DNA of 64,000 nucleotides from Plectrocnemia conspersa (GCA_009617715.1 VTFK01000136.1:496001-560000), one strand, 5' to 3'; positions 12,516-25,715 are shown, numbered from the stretch's first letter. Numbers and translations: made by a program. The notes: generated by a model from the letters alone, not told the origin.

Positions 12516-14099
12516 GTGAGTATCTTTATAATTTATGTATGTATGTCCCATTAGGGTTAACGTATCGTTTATAAAGCTGTCTGTATTGTTGATGCATGGA
12601 TATTTAGACGTGAAAAATAATATAGTAATTGAAGCCGCTGTTCGATAAATTTGCACAATGCTAGGTGTTTGAACTGAATGACCAACTGTGCAAACGACCG
12701 TGTTTCAGGGTCTTGTGTGTTTTTTCTCAAAATATATGTGTATAATAATAATGGCGATCGTAAACACAAAAGGTGGTTGAACAAAAAAATAGTGTTAAAA
12801 AACAAGTCGAAAAAAAAATAGTAAATATCTATGTCAGTTAAAACGTGTTACAGTTAACTAAATGTGTTTGTTGTCGCGCGTTATCGATTGTTATCAAACG
12901 TTTCATACATATTCGATTTGTTTCGCAATAAAAATAAATTAAGGTAATATTAATTAATAATTATATTTTTATTATTTAGTACTAATCTATATTAATTGGA
13001 TATTTTTATTTATTATTTATAAATCATTTTTTCACTGAGAGTTTTTATTTTTAAATTTCAATAAATCAACAAAAAATAATTTGTTCAAAAAGTTCGACCG
13101 AACATGGATTTAAACAATGTTTTTCTCAATACGCGGCCTCCGTCTTATAAATTCTTAATCTCGAATAATTGGTTGGACATACGGTTATTAGAAACGGCCA
13201 ACTAAAATGCTTTTAAAAATATCCAACAATTTCGCGCTGCTCAGTTTAAAAAATGGAAATTCAAATTGTATCAATATTGTGCTAATTGCTAAACGCATGT
13301 ACAAATTATATTAATAAAATAACAGTCAATTGTATGCAAACTTTTTTTTAAATATACACCTATATATATATACATATATATATATATAATTCTAAAAAGC
13401 TGTAAATATTGTTTTGAAAGAAAAATGGATACTAGGAAATTTATCGCTGCTGTACTGCGTGACAGTCTTTAAGTCGTTTTGATGATCGGATTGAACTCAG
13501 TCGCTTAATTTTGATTGGTGCGAGTTCTGTTGAGCTCTCTTTTCCATATGGTACATAGTTCAGGATGTTTCCTGACCGAAGCGTCTGAAGAAACTGATTC
13601 AATACGAATGTGTTCTGGCTTATATACACATAAGTCCTACGTCCCTTCCAGTTCTCAATCGACTAGCCAATTTCGATGATTTGGGGCAGAAACAAACTTT
13701 TTGTTATTGTCTTTTCAAGAATAGGGCCGAGTGATGTGGCTTTAGCAGCCAATAAAACGCCGGAAAAGATAAAAATATATCAAGTGGCAGAGTCGAAAGT
13801 CTTCGTTGTGGTCGTCTATAATTCGATTGGTGATGGATGGTACCGTGTCGGTCTTTGGTTGCCAGTATTTAGTGATGTTAGTGTCACATATTTGTATAAT
13901 GTTTCTTGAATAAATTAGGGTCTAACTTTGCCATTTAGATCACTTAGATCATTTAGACATTTGCTTTTGAGGCTGTTGGACGAATAATTGTTGGATAATT
14001 TCAATAAAGATAATTGCAAAAGATAACTCAATGCAAGGCTATTATGGAAGAGTTATCTGCGTGGATATTGTGTTAAATACAATCAACAACTACTAAGTA
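12516..14099. other. Region with moderately GC-rich patches, origin unknown
   Basis: Short open frames at 12569-12805 (minus), 13441-13629 (minus) and 13676-13909 (plus) show no recognised motif. The 13440-13910 patch is less AT-rich than its surroundings and ends at a stop inside AT-rich DNA, which would fit a worn transposon. A (TA)-rich microsatellite lies near 13360-13390. Confidence 0.35.
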
Positions 14100-14966
14100 G
14101 AGTACGCTCGGGATAAGGATGCCGGTTTGTTATTGTGTGCGTGTACATGTATATGAGAGGGAGAAGCGATGTAGCGTGTACTTTGTTGTCTCTCTTTCTC
14201 TTTTAAGGACAGTCGCTGATTCGTCAACGCTGGTATTCGTCATTAAAGTGCAGTGTGGCACAGAAGTTCGATCTTCTCTAGTGATTTATTTTAAATAATT
14301 TTGTGTTGATATTGGTTTAACCCAGATATGCCCACTGTCCCATGGGTAGGTCACTAAACTCGTGCCACTATTTTTTATTTATAAATGAAATTTTAAGAGA
14401 ACAAAATTTCTTGGGCATATCTGGGTTAATTGATATCAAGGCTTCAAATAACTGTAAGTTATTCGTTCTCTTACCCGTTGATTAAAATATTTTAATTATT
14501 TTTCCATTAATCCGTACGGTGTTGGTTTTTTTACACTATTCTCTGTAAGGCTTTAAAAAGTTATTATTCTTATCGTTGCGCAAATGATATTTTTTAAATT
14601 TATTCAATGGTTCTAATGATTTAATAGAGTCGTCGAGCCATTAAACAATCTGCGAATAATTTCTTTCCCCATTTTATATCTTTTTGCTTTTGAAGAATAG
14701 CTAAGGACCTTATTATTTTTTTGACTAGTGAAAGATTTTGAATTTTGCAAATATTTAATTAATGACATCAATGTCTGGTTTCTTCGATTATATAATATAT
14801 TTTTAATTGTCCGTTGAAATTTCCAACTTAGCTCAGATGTATGTATGTTAAATAAACATATATTTTCTTTTAAAATAAAAAAATTAAATATTCTGAGCGA
14901 AATTGTTTTGAGCCACACAGTTCACGCACACAATAACAAACCGGAATCCTTATCCCGAGCGTACTC
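14100..14966. mobile_element. 867-bp non-autonomous element with 44-bp inverted ends
   Basis: Bases 14100-14143 and 14923-14966 are inverted repeats of 44 bases with one mismatch; the outer end begins gagtacgctcgggataagga. No transposase frame lies between them, so it is a deletion derivative or MITE of a DNA transposon whose family I cannot name. The outermost bases (gagtac/gtactc) are themselves palindromic, so the exact boundary and target-site duplication (TA or GTAC) are ambiguous. A second, smaller element is nested inside at 14321-14425. Confidence 0.8.
14321..14425. mobile_element. piggyBac-type MITE, 105 bp, nested
   Basis: The element starts CCCAGATATGCCCA and ends TGGGCATATCTGGG. 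It is flanked on both sides by TTAA (14317-14320 and 14426-14429). CCC...GGG ends and TTAA duplication are the hallmark of piggyBac-superfamily insertions. It has no coding capacity and lies inside the larger inverted-repeat element, so it inserted later. Confidence 0.8.
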
Positions 14967-15054
14967 GAACCCCCAAAAATTGGCCGCCATAGGTTACAAA
15001 CTATCTACGATCGCTCAAATAGCTTGAGAATAACCGAGTTAAATCATCCGAGAC

Positions 15055-15195
15055 ATTTTTTTTATAATACAGTTTGACAAACCTTGTCAAAGGCCTTCTC
15101 AAAATCCGTATATACGATGTCTACTTGAATTCCTGTGTCAAGAGATTTTGTCACCGTTTTGCTGAAAGACGGAAAGTGAAACGTGTGCAATAAAA
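15055..15195 (-). mobile_element. Non-LTR reverse transcriptase fragment
   Basis: The minus strand encodes LDTGIQVDIVYTDFEKAFDKV, which matches the RT palm motif around the first catalytic Asp (VDxxYxDFxKAFDxV) of jockey/R1-like non-LTR retrotransposons. A stop follows shortly after and no other RT blocks adjoin it. This is a short dead fragment. Confidence 0.8.
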
Positions 15196-16540
15196 CCTAT
15201 GCTGTTAGTCCAACAAAACTTGACAAAAGTGATTTAAGACACGTTTCTATGGATAATTATTTAGAACACTTTAGCAGGAGTTGACAACATAAATAATAAT
15301 GGAGATTAGTTCAAGTCTTGTTGCATTGTTTTTTTTTTAATTAAATGTTATTTAGGTAACAATTCTGTAATACAGAAAATAAAATTAAATCCTTAGAAGC
15401 GATTAAAAAGATGTATACTATTTAAATCGATTAAATGATATGGAAAATTGTTGTTTGAAATCATATTATTATAATATAATCGATTTGAATACACAACTAT
15501 ATCGTGCGCAATTAGTTAGGTTATTAACAATTTGTACAGTTTTATTTTTATTCTCATAATATGCATATAGGAATACTATTATTATGTACAATGTATTTTT
15601 ATGTAAAAAAACATGTGCGTATATTCATTGTTTGCGCTAAAAATCTACATAATTTTACAACATCCTTGTTTATCTGAACCATTTCCAAATCGGGAAAATA
15701 ATTTTGCTTGTCTTCGTCTTTCATCGGTAATTAAGTTCTTTTGTCACGCCACTGGCCTTTGTGGTAAAAATTGTTGTATTGTTGTCTATTTTGGTTTAGA
15801 AATTGCACGTGTAATTATGCAATGTACACTTAAAATCAATTTTCCAACAAAATAAATTATATTTCATCACATTAACAAAATTAATAACACGTAACTCCAT
15901 TCCCACGTTTTTTATGTGCTTTGAAAAAAATATTGCGACATACTTCCGTTTTGAATATTATTTTGGATGTTCAATAAAATGGGGTTTCCCAAAGAAGATC
16001 ACCGCATACAAAATGTGTTGCGTAGAGGAATCAAATAAAATTATATACTAATTAGATAGATATATACAATCGACAACCAGTATTTATTTTTCAAGTTCAA
16101 ACGTCGACACGTATAAGAACAATCGTATGCTTGTGATATGAAAGAAAAATAATTAAATGTATGACGTAGTGAAAAACAGGTACACGCAACTGTTAGTTGC
16201 CATTCTGGAGCGTAAAAGCAAGTACACATTTTTTACATAATCCATAAATTTGTGTCCTGAAAACCTGAGTTGAATAACAAAATTTATAAAATCAGCGGTT
16301 CGCATTGGCAATTTGATCGGTGGTAATTTCTCAATCAGGTTTTTCCGGTTGTCCTGATCGGCAAACAAGTCGTTCCCTAATTATGATCGTGGGAACGGCG
16401 GCAAATGATGTAATTAAACAATTATTTAGCTGTCAATCCTGCTGTTATTGGTGAAAGCTGTTAAAGAGCTATTTTTAATTATGTTTTTTTTTCGATACAC
16501 GTTCATTGAACAGTTTTATCATGGTTTTATTAGAAAGTTA
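15196..16540. other. Intergenic, no feature seen
   Basis: AT-rich sequence. Short open frames at 15613-15855, 16041-16229 and 16153-16368 carry no recognisable motif and no splice support. Confidence 0.4.
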
Positions 16541-16544
16541 TTTA

Positions 16545-18100
16545 ACCTACCTTGGTACTGACGTGCGAATTAAAAACAAGGACCTGAAATCTGCTGACTG
16601 TCCAAAATTTAAAACGATGGAACGAACAACGTTTGAGAGAGTTTTTTGTATTTGGCGAGCACAAACCGAAATTAAAATAGTCCTTGTATTTTGACTGTCT
16701 AAAACTAAAAACTGAGACTGAGACAAATATGAACTCTATAAGCTCTACGAAACTCCATGAACTCTATAAGTCATATAACCTAGCTCGGTTCTGATATAAT
16801 GATATGAATCAAGCCCTGAACTTTGACTGGTTAAAACTGAAGACGATGAAGCAAACAATTCTGGGAGAGATAATTATTCACTATGAGAAAATACCGTAAA
16901 GTGGCGTCGTTACAACCACGAACTTTATTAAATATATTATAAGAACAGTGTTCTTGCTAGTGATTTACAGATAGTAAACAAGCCCTAAACTTGGACTATC
17001 TCAAACTGAAAATGATGTAAAATGTGCTCTATGGATTATATTGTGAGCACAACATTATGTATCCTATCTTACTGATAATACATATGGACATTGATATTTG
17101 ACTGTCTTATACTAAAAACGATGAAAGCAACGATTCTGAGAGAACTTTTTGGTATAATATAATGTGCGAAACGATTGTATGGCGACGTCTTTACAACCAC
17201 GAGCTCTGTTAAACATCATTTAATCTGATTTACAGTTAAGAAATAAGCCCTAAATTTTAAGACAGGTTGAAACTGAAGATAAAGCAAAAATTCTATAAGA
17301 GTTTTTGTGCAATGTGCGAAAATACTGAAAAGCGGCTACGTTGCAACCACGAGCTCTATAAACTTTATTTTGAGATGAACCCGGACCCTGGGAAAACGAT
17401 GATTCCGGGCCTCATGACAAAAATGGCATTTTATATATTTTTTAACATCGTAATATAATTTCTTGAATAAATAGTAATTGGAGTTAATCCTTTTTATGCT
17501 ACAAATAAATATAAAAATTAGCCATCGTTGCGACATATTTTCTGAAATCATATTTTATGCGAAATATTCTGTTTGGTTTTATTTGCTGCTTAGTGCTGCC
17601 AAACAGTGAATTTCCAGTGCAGGTCAAAAGCAATAAAATCGTGCCATCACAGTGAAACGTCCAATTATCAAGCGTTTATATTAAGACTTTTTAACATTAT
17701 TACGAGTGAGAATCGATTAAAGTACGTCTAAACCAAATTTTTCCCAATATGAGAGCGCAAAAAACAATTATCCCTTCTCAGAAGTAAAAAATTCACGTCA
17801 AAAGCAATAAAATCGTGCCTGAGAATAACATTATATAACCTACCTTGTTAACATTGTACAAATGATACATTAGATTAAAAAATTAACTCTCTGAAATAAA
17901 AGACTGTGGGGGATTTAAGTACAATCTGCAAACGTCGAGCTCAATTTACTCTATGGTGAGCACAACGTCATCTAACCTATCTTGGTTCTAATATACAGAT
18001 AAAAACACAAGTCCTGAACTTTGACTGGTTGACACTGAAGACGATGAACTTAACAATTAATTCTAAGTGCAATGTACTATACGAATGAAAAATCCCAGTA
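16545..18100. repeat. Degenerate tandem array with irregular period
   Basis: A phrase of the form agcccTGAACTTTGACTGG...aaactgaagacgatgaa recurs with substitutions near 16581, 16811, 16980, 17094, 17244 and 18010. A second phrase, ttacaaccacgagctctattaaa, recurs after several copies (about 16911, 17191, 17341). Spacing is irregular (about 115-230 bp), and the last copy is offset by an inserted block that contains the dispersed repeat at 17440-17625. Open frames inside the array are short and not conserved between units. It looks like a decayed satellite or an internally repetitive transposon end. Confidence 0.65.
17440..17625 (+). repeat. Dispersed repeat, copy A
   Basis: The segment beginning atcgtaatataatttcttga and containing gcgacatattttctgaaatc, attttatgcgaaatattctg and tttgctgcttagtgctgcca is matched by a diverged copy at 31342-31545. 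The copies share order and orientation, and copy B carries a central insertion of AT-rich bases. No terminal repeats or coding content were found; the family is unknown. Confidence 0.7.
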
Positions 18101-20870
18101 GTGATAATTTTTATGATTTCCATTATGAACTTATATTTTATTTTAATTTATTGCCATATTCTTGGCGTCAAGAGTGTTTATCTCGAAATAATAAATTTTG
18201 TTAATAATTAATATTGTGCAACAATTTGCTTTGTTATTGTATACGTTAAGTTCTCTTTCCGTATCTGCTTCCAAAGAATTCAATCGTTATCGAAGCGGGT
18301 TAAACTCTGGATTGCGAACATCGAGTTGGACCAGGGGTTGACGTGAAGAGAGAATCTGTTGTTTTTTCGTTTACCTCCTCTTGATAGAGTTTCTACAAAC
18401 TCACTGAGATCAAGCTGGAGAGTTAGAGAGCCCTGTGTATCAGCATTTTATATAGCATCATGAGAGATTTTTGTTCTTGCCTCTTTTTTCTGATAAACTT
18501 GGGGTTTGGTATTTGTCTCTGAATATTGAATTGATTTTTAAAACAGATTACTTTGTTGTTCGTGCAGGTTTGGAACGCTATTGTGATGCATTTGTCTACT
18601 ATCGTGTAGTGCTTTGTAGCGACCTGCTGATTTGTATGGCTTAATAACGTAAGATTTTGTTTCTCGTGGTTATTGCGTCAATTTCACTAAAATAGTTTTA
18701 GATTGCATTGTATGTCAATGTACGCTATGGTTTTAAAAGGTGTTCTAATTTTAAAAGAGATATGCTATAAAAAAATTTAACCGCATGAAAGTAATATTAT
18801 TAAAATAAAAGATTTCTATACTAATGATACATTGAAAGAAACATGTATTCACTATGCATAATTATATTTAAAAATGTATAATACTATCCTAAATATTAAG
18901 GATCTCTCTTTGCATTTGATACAAAACAATTTAATTGACGCAAGAGAATTATAGTGTTGTATTTTATATAGAATGTTACAAAACATGTATGTATTTAGTA
19001 GCAATATAAAATAAAATTATTTTAAAATTTTAACATACATTTAGTCATAACCAAATATTAAAGTAGTTAATTAATTAATTTAGCTAAGTTTAAAACCATT
19101 AATAAAATATTTATTATTTTACTCTCGAAAGCGATTATAAGTTTCTGTTTTATTTGCCACTGCTTTTATATCCTAATGATCCCATTAAATTAATTAATAA
19201 ATACCGAAGTTGACCTTTGAAATAATATTTAATTTTCCTCTCTTATAAAATATGACTTACTGATTATATCATTTTCTCGCGATATATCTAAATGGTAAAT
19301 ACTAGTTGTAAATAACATTACTTTAATATTTTCTCACATTTCATACGTAATCTTCAATAAAAACCAGTTTAAATTAAGAAAAGATCGCTATCGGGTAATG
19401 ATCCTATACGATTAAATAATAAAGCCAATTTTAATAAAAAAAAATTATTCCCATGGTCAAAAAAAACACGTGCTTTAAGTTTTTTATCAATCTATAATAT
19501 ACGACATGAGTATTGTTTTCGTTCTGACGACCTTGTGATCGTTTTTTTACTTTTTGTACCTATACTCGTAATTTATATTATAGTTGTTAAATTTAGTGTC
19601 TGGCGGTAAAATTATACCAAAATCACATGCATTACGTAAATTGATCAAAATAACAAATCAAATAATGACCGTGACTCTTGGTGAAAAAATAAAATGCGCC
19701 CAAAAACTGCTTTATAAAAAAATTAGCACTCAGTTCTTTTATTACTGCAATATTTATAACATTTATACGTTTTATACATTTGTTTATTTATGAGTTGTGA
19801 GTCATAAAATCATGTTTTTTTTACATTTTGATAGTAAGTCAAGGCAGTATCAAGGCTGTCGACTTAATGTCGGAAGCAAATCTTTTCTTTTTAAAACTAT
19901 GTACTTTGATCACAATTTAAGGTAAAAATTTCGTTGTGATGCGCAGATCGTATTTTTATTCTCACGGTTATTAATTTTTCTTTTGGTACCTATGATCAAC
20001 GTTTGGTACATATATACTTGTTGGTCTTTTTTGCTGGTTGTTGTTCATTCTTCAGAATCGTATATCGAACTGCGATTGCGGCTTGTATTGGTATTTCGTA
20101 ACGATCGGTGAGTCAACGATGTAAAAAAGCGATGGTCATATTTTTATGCGAGACTTTTTTTTTATAAATAAAATATTAAATTGACGTTTTGCAATTTAGA
20201 TATGATAGTAAAAGAAAAAAACTGGATTTAATTATATTTTCAATGTTTATATTACTATTTTTTGCTAAACATATTTCCTGTTACTAGAATGGTGTTCAAA
20301 ACCCTTGGTATGCATTATTTTTAAGGACGAATTAAACATAAATCGTTTTTGGTATAATTGTTAATGATGATCAAATAATAATAATCATAAAAAATATACA
20401 AAAACTGTTTAATATTATTTGTTAATAAAATAGTCTGCAATAAATATATAAATTTATAAAAATTGTACAATAAAATTATTTGTATTTAAATTTTAGTTTT
20501 ATAGAAAATGATTTCACTGAATTAACATTGAAAATAAAACGACAATCCATTTTTTAAAATAAACTACATAAAGTAATGGACGTTCTATAATTAGTTGTTC
20601 TTATTTTATTTAGTTTAATATAACTTTTCTTGGGACATTTCTACGTTTGAAGTACGGCATAACTTTATATTTCCTTTTTAAAATAAAATGTAAATTTGGC
20701 TGATTTGAAAAAGCTGATCTTATATGTGAAGGCTCAATTGCAGTTAGTTTTTACTATATACACTTTTCGATAATTTCCAGAAAGATATTTTCAGGTTTGC
20801 ATGCCGAAAAATCTGGTTTAAACAGTTTATTTTATAAACGTATATAAATTACGACAAATAAATAGATACG
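18101..20870. other. Intergenic or intronic, nothing firmly recognised
   Basis: AT-rich DNA without supported exons. A less AT-rich patch at about 20040-20110 ends in cgatcg followed by gtgagtc, which could be the donor of a small untranslated exon, but no promoter signal was found with it. Confidence 0.35.
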
Positions 20871-21390
20871 TAGATGCCGTGGTAGAGTTGAAATGGCAAG
20901 TCGAAAAGTCCTCGCTGGAGTGTCGAGTTAAATTATTGCCGGCTGAGATATGTTCTTGTGATAATGCTGGACGATCCGCTGCCTTAGCGTCTCTCATGGT
21001 GCGACTCTGGAGCGTTTTTTTTCTTTGCCCGTCTGCCTCTTTCCCTCTTTGTGACCAAGTGTCACATATTTTATATTGCTGGTTGAAGACAGCTCTGGTG
21101 AATCGCAGACACGTCCATCAAATGTATTTACGCCTTAAAAGTAAATCTGCAGATAGTCGTTCCGGCGATCGTTAACAAAGGGTTAAGAATACAATAATCC
21201 TTTTGCGCAGGTTAGCGCAAATTTTCCAATCGAAGTGTAGTTTTTTTCTGGTACTTGTCACGGAGGACACGAGTGACCTCCATTGTTTTTGTATAGTAAC
21301 TTTTTTTAATATTACCAGGCCAGAACAGAATAAAACAATAATTACACTATCTTTCTCGCCTCAACCAAGAAAAGGGTTTGCCTTGTGATG
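20871..21390. other. GC-richer patch with unrecognised ORF
   Basis: A 98-codon plus-strand frame (20879-21175) contains no recognisable domain. It lies next to a reverse-transcriptase fragment, so it may be part of the same worn retroelement. No function is assigned. Confidence 0.25.
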
Positions 21391-21399
21391 ATGCCCATC

Positions 21400-21850
21400 T
21401 CAAACGACGTTGCTTCTTAACCACAATAGCCTAATAATTTCCAAGATTGCGCACAGATTCATCTGTCCCACAGATGGAAACATTATCCTACCTAAAATTT
21501 AAGACAAGCTACTCTTATCCTCTTATAAGATCGCATCTCTTTGCTGTACCGTGATATCAATCGATTTTACCTCCGCTGTCTGTGATCTCAAAGGCTATCG
21601 TATTTTCGCCTAAGCACTCATCGCATACGAATAAAGCTTTATATTATATAGTATACTATATATTATTTGCTACATCCCAAGATCCAGATGCTATTGCCTG
21701 CCGCTAAGTCGCACCAACTTGCACATAGCATTTCGGGCTTTCTCCTTGGCGTGCTGTATGTGCACGTAAGGATCGATATTTTTGCCTAATATTACGCTCA
21801 GAAATCTGGCATGTGGCACAAACTCTATCCAATAAACCCCTTCTATAAAT
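21400..21850 (-). mobile_element. Jockey-like retrotransposon 3' fragment
   Basis: On the minus strand about 21690-21840 encodes FVPHARFLSVILGKNIDPYV followed by HIQHAKEKARNAM and KLVRL. This fits the region after the catalytic core of jockey-clade reverse transcriptases (yLGVxLDxxLxxxxHIxxxxxKARxA pattern). A stop follows. The adjoining 21400-21690 segment is in the expected downstream position and is frame-broken. The element is 5'-truncated and inactive. Confidence 0.65.
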
Positions 21851-21975
21851 AATCAAGGGTTATAAGAGAAGGGGGGGGGGTATTTTTTACAAAAGGACGT
21901 AAAGCAAAACTACCTGAGATTACTTTGCTATATTCTAATTACAATGTTATATTTATATACATATATTGACAGATA

Positions 21976-22007
21976 GCACAGCAGTAGCTTAAAATAACCG
22001 CCGCACT
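21976..22007 (+). repeat. Short dispersed repeat, copy 1
   Basis: The word gcacagcagtagcttaaaat continuing into accgccgcac matches 46929-46959 (gcacagcagtagcttaaaat then atccaccgcac) over about 31 bases with two or three differences. It is probably the edge of a shared transposable element; the copy at 46.9 kb abuts a mariner fragment. Confidence 0.5.
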
Positions 22008-22787
22008 TGCGGCGTTCTGCTATTTTTTCGTTTTGTAATATTAGTAAAAGGAAGTAATTAATCGATAAAGCTCAGTCACTCACAATAGGCTCTATGAAAA
22101 AAGAGGTTCAGGCTTTTCGAAGAGATAATATTGTATATTAAATTTACAAGTGACAGAAAACTTGTATTGATCGCCATAGAAAATACGTAGAAAAAATATG
22201 TCACTAAATATTTTATTATGCTATTGTTTTTGTTTGATTTAAATAACATATTTTTTAATAATTTGTCTTTTTTCGTTTTCTGAAATATTATATAAATATT
22301 AAATTTAATACACATAAATATGTGTATTAAAGTTTGCACAAAATATCAAAAGGCAGAAAGAAACAAAATAGTTCAAAAGTCACCACCTTCTTGTGACTTA
22401 TATATTTATCTTTTTTAATTATCAAATTACTAGTTCTCTCCATATAAACAACAATATGGTATATTCTCTATATATACAAAGACTAATGCCCCTGCAACGT
22501 TAGGCGATCTTCCCTATAAATAAAATCTTATACTATCTTCTTTTTGAATTTAGAGATGCATGTAACTCACATGCATTTTATACAAGTTCTAAGAACACTA
22601 TTTTATTATTTTGTGTATACTAGATCTTTAAAAAGCCATTTTCCTCCCAAAGCCTGCAATCATACTCAATTATTTTTAATACACTCGTCCGTTTTATTAT
22701 GGTCATACATAAATTGCGTTACTTTTCGCCGTGTGTGATTAACTAAAAAAAGAGAAAAACACAACCAAATAAAAAATCAGTTTATTT

Positions 22788-23189
22788 TTAACCATAATGA
22801 TGTTTTTCGTCCGATGATTCACTCGGCTGAAGAAGAAAAAAAAGTCTTAGCTGATTGTGGAAGCTCGCCTCCGGGGTATCTTCACCAAGGTCACCGGGGT
22901 GGGTTTCTCCGCTCGGAGGCTGCTCAGTCAGCATGATTGATGATGAACAGGCTGCAAAAAATGCTGTGGCGAAAAATGTTATCTCATGGCGTAAGGGATA
23001 TGTACATTCCGATCCCCGAGGAGAGCGGAGAGTGCCACTTTGGTAATAATAAAAGTACTTCATCGATCTTTTTTTTGCGCCCTTCTGGATCTCTGTGATC
23101 GAAAACCGGTGAGACCGGTCGCGAGTTCTCGGTATCGAAAAAAATTGTTTACATTCACGTCTTATCTTATGGGGATAATCAAAACCCAC
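22788..23189. other. GC-rich island with 133-codon minus frame, unidentified
   Basis: This patch is clearly less AT-rich than its flanks. It stays open for 133 codons on the minus strand (22788-23189), with shorter plus-strand frames at 22855-23046 and 23040-23240. The minus frame has no domain I recognise. Complementary segments (gcctccggggtatc... and ...gctcggaggc at about 22868-22921) could pair into a stem, and accggtgagaccggt near 23103 is a small palindromic duplication. It may be a gene remnant, a structured non-coding RNA or a transposon piece. No splice sites tie it to a gene. Confidence 0.3.
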
Positions 23190-23240
23190 AAAAACTTCAG
23201 ATGCGCTAAACTTGAACCAGTGAAAAATATTTGTTTATAA

Positions 23241-25715
23241 TATATCTTAAGTATTTACGTATATTTGTAGCTTAAATAATTTTTAATATTTCAATGTGCT
23301 CCTCTTTGGGTTTTTAGTAACGATATTAAAGTGTTTCAATTGACAACGAAGCAATCAACATCGATGGAAAAATCATGATGAAATGTTTTCAATAAGATGA
23401 TTAAATTTACATACATATTTTTAGATATAACACATGTAACTGATTCAAAATCATTTTTATGTTTCCATCTGTATCGTGATAATATATAATGTAGAAGAAA
23501 ATAAAAAGTTAGTGGTTTTATTTTAAGGAAATAGTTTTGGGGTAAAACTATCGCAAAATTGAGTCTTATATTGTTTAGTAATATTGCTGCCTCAACCTTT
23601 AAATGCTGTACAAACGCAGCTTATGCCCACACGCATGCTTTCTGATTTATTTTTCGAGTCTTATTTTCATGGCCAGATGAAGTCAGTCTGTTCTATAGTA
23701 TCGGGGCGCCTTCGTCACAATTCCATGACTGGATACCATCTGCCTATATAGATTTTAAAACTTCTTGGTACATATATTATTTGATATATATTTATAATTC
23801 GTGATGTCCTTCGAAAATCTTGTTTAATAAATTAGTAATTTATTTATTAACGTTTAGTTCACATGTGTTTGCTCCATCGCAATGTGTCAACGTTTTACTC
23901 TAAAATATAAGACTTCAATAACAAATGCTATGGTTTAATGTAGGAGTTTTTCCATATTAAATTTGCACCTTATGTGCCACATAAGGTTCAAATTTCAAGA
24001 TTTGAAAGACGTCCAGGAATATTTCTGAATAGAATATAACTGGTAAGACTTTATTAGCTGTTTGTTTAAAGTATAGGTTTGCCATGTTAAAGAAGCAGTT
24101 TTTCAAATAGTTTAGAGGTGAGTAGCGATATTGCTCGGCACGGAGTTACATTTTTTTCTAGTTTTTTTTCTAGTTTTGGTATCGTAATCACTTTAGTCAT
24201 AATTTACCTTTACATGCAGCGCTAAATATATAGGTAAATTTTAAAATAAATGTGTTTATATTTGTTCAATCCGAAGGCGTGTAGAACAAATGTTTTTTGA
24301 GTTATATATCTGCTTCTTGAATACGACTTGTATTCATACCCTTGCACGTATATATCATAGTATAGTTGTACTTCATTTGAGCGAAGCTTATAAAGCTTTT
24401 AAATAACCGTTATGCGTTAGGTAAAGCTGTTTTTATTTACGATGCAATTCTCATCAATATTTACAATTAACGCGACTCGTTTTATTTAAAACCATTGCCT
24501 CTTTTTAAGTGCATTCTATGCATATTAGTACATAATAAATAATACACTATTTTATTTTATTAACTTATCGATGTAATAATAGGACATATTTTTCTAAACA
24601 TTTTTATCTTTATTGTTTGTTGAGCACTATGAACTATGTATCTACGTAAATATAAATTAATTGAATACAAAGAAAATTTAAAACACCTGTTCACCCCGTA
24701 CAAATAAGCCAAAGAAGCTCTCGTCTATATCGTAAACAAGCCATAAACTCAAATAAAAAAACACATGCATAATATAATTCGTCCTCTATGACGTCATATT
24801 TTTTATTCGCTATTTTTTACGATTCATTTATATATGTATATACTATAGCTGCTAACCGTAATTAACTCGATAACACGTGTGAAAGTATGATTCATCTTAT
24901 TTATATGCGAATGCATTTATTTTAGATATAAAATTAAATAAAACCCAATAAATTAAGTCCACCCTTGGCCTTAATCACACGAGCAAATGTATATTTTATT
25001 TATTTCATACGTTTTGAATTAATATTTAATTTAGCATACTTTATTTTATAATGTACTCTTGGCGTTTTCATAGTGACCATAATATTTCATCAGCTGCATA
25101 GTGAAACCATTACATAATAGATGTATCTTTACGCATAATAATTTAGTATAATGTATAGTTTATTTTATCAATGAATTTTATTTCACAAAACGTTTGTGTT
25201 GAAAGCTTTGAAAATAGCTAGGGACTAGCTATTCTGTAGTGCTGCTTCTTTGCTAAGAGTGCTACTGTGCTATATAAAGATACAAGCAATTCTATCCACC
25301 TCAGATTGAAACAATCATACATATGTACATGAAGATACGCAATTGATACGACCACAAAATTGTTAATTTAACCATTGTTTTTTTATTTATTGTCATTTTT
25401 AAAATGTTATTGTACTATTCTAAGAAAATCAGAAGGAAAATTTAGTATTCAAGTAGTTTATATTAATGGCTTTTAATTAATATGATGATATAATACATTA
25501 AAATAACGTTGTACAAGAAATATATATTGTTCTTAGTATTGATGTTTAGATAGAATTAAAATTGGCATAAAATTAATTGTTTTGTCGGTACTTCCCGACC
25601 ACGGGAAAAAATTTACTCGCAAATACGTGCTAAAAGCGCAATACATTAAATGGTTATTAGTCTTTACGACTTAACATAATTTTTTTTAAATTTAATTACA
25701 AACTATTTCACATTG
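23241..25715. other. Intergenic, no feature seen
   Basis: AT-rich sequence without supported ORFs, RNA genes or identifiable elements. Confidence 0.5.

Noticed and set aside
16545..18100. CRISPR-like repeated array
   Set aside because: Repeats are long, degenerate and irregularly spaced in eukaryotic intron-bearing DNA; no cas genes or short identical repeats occur.
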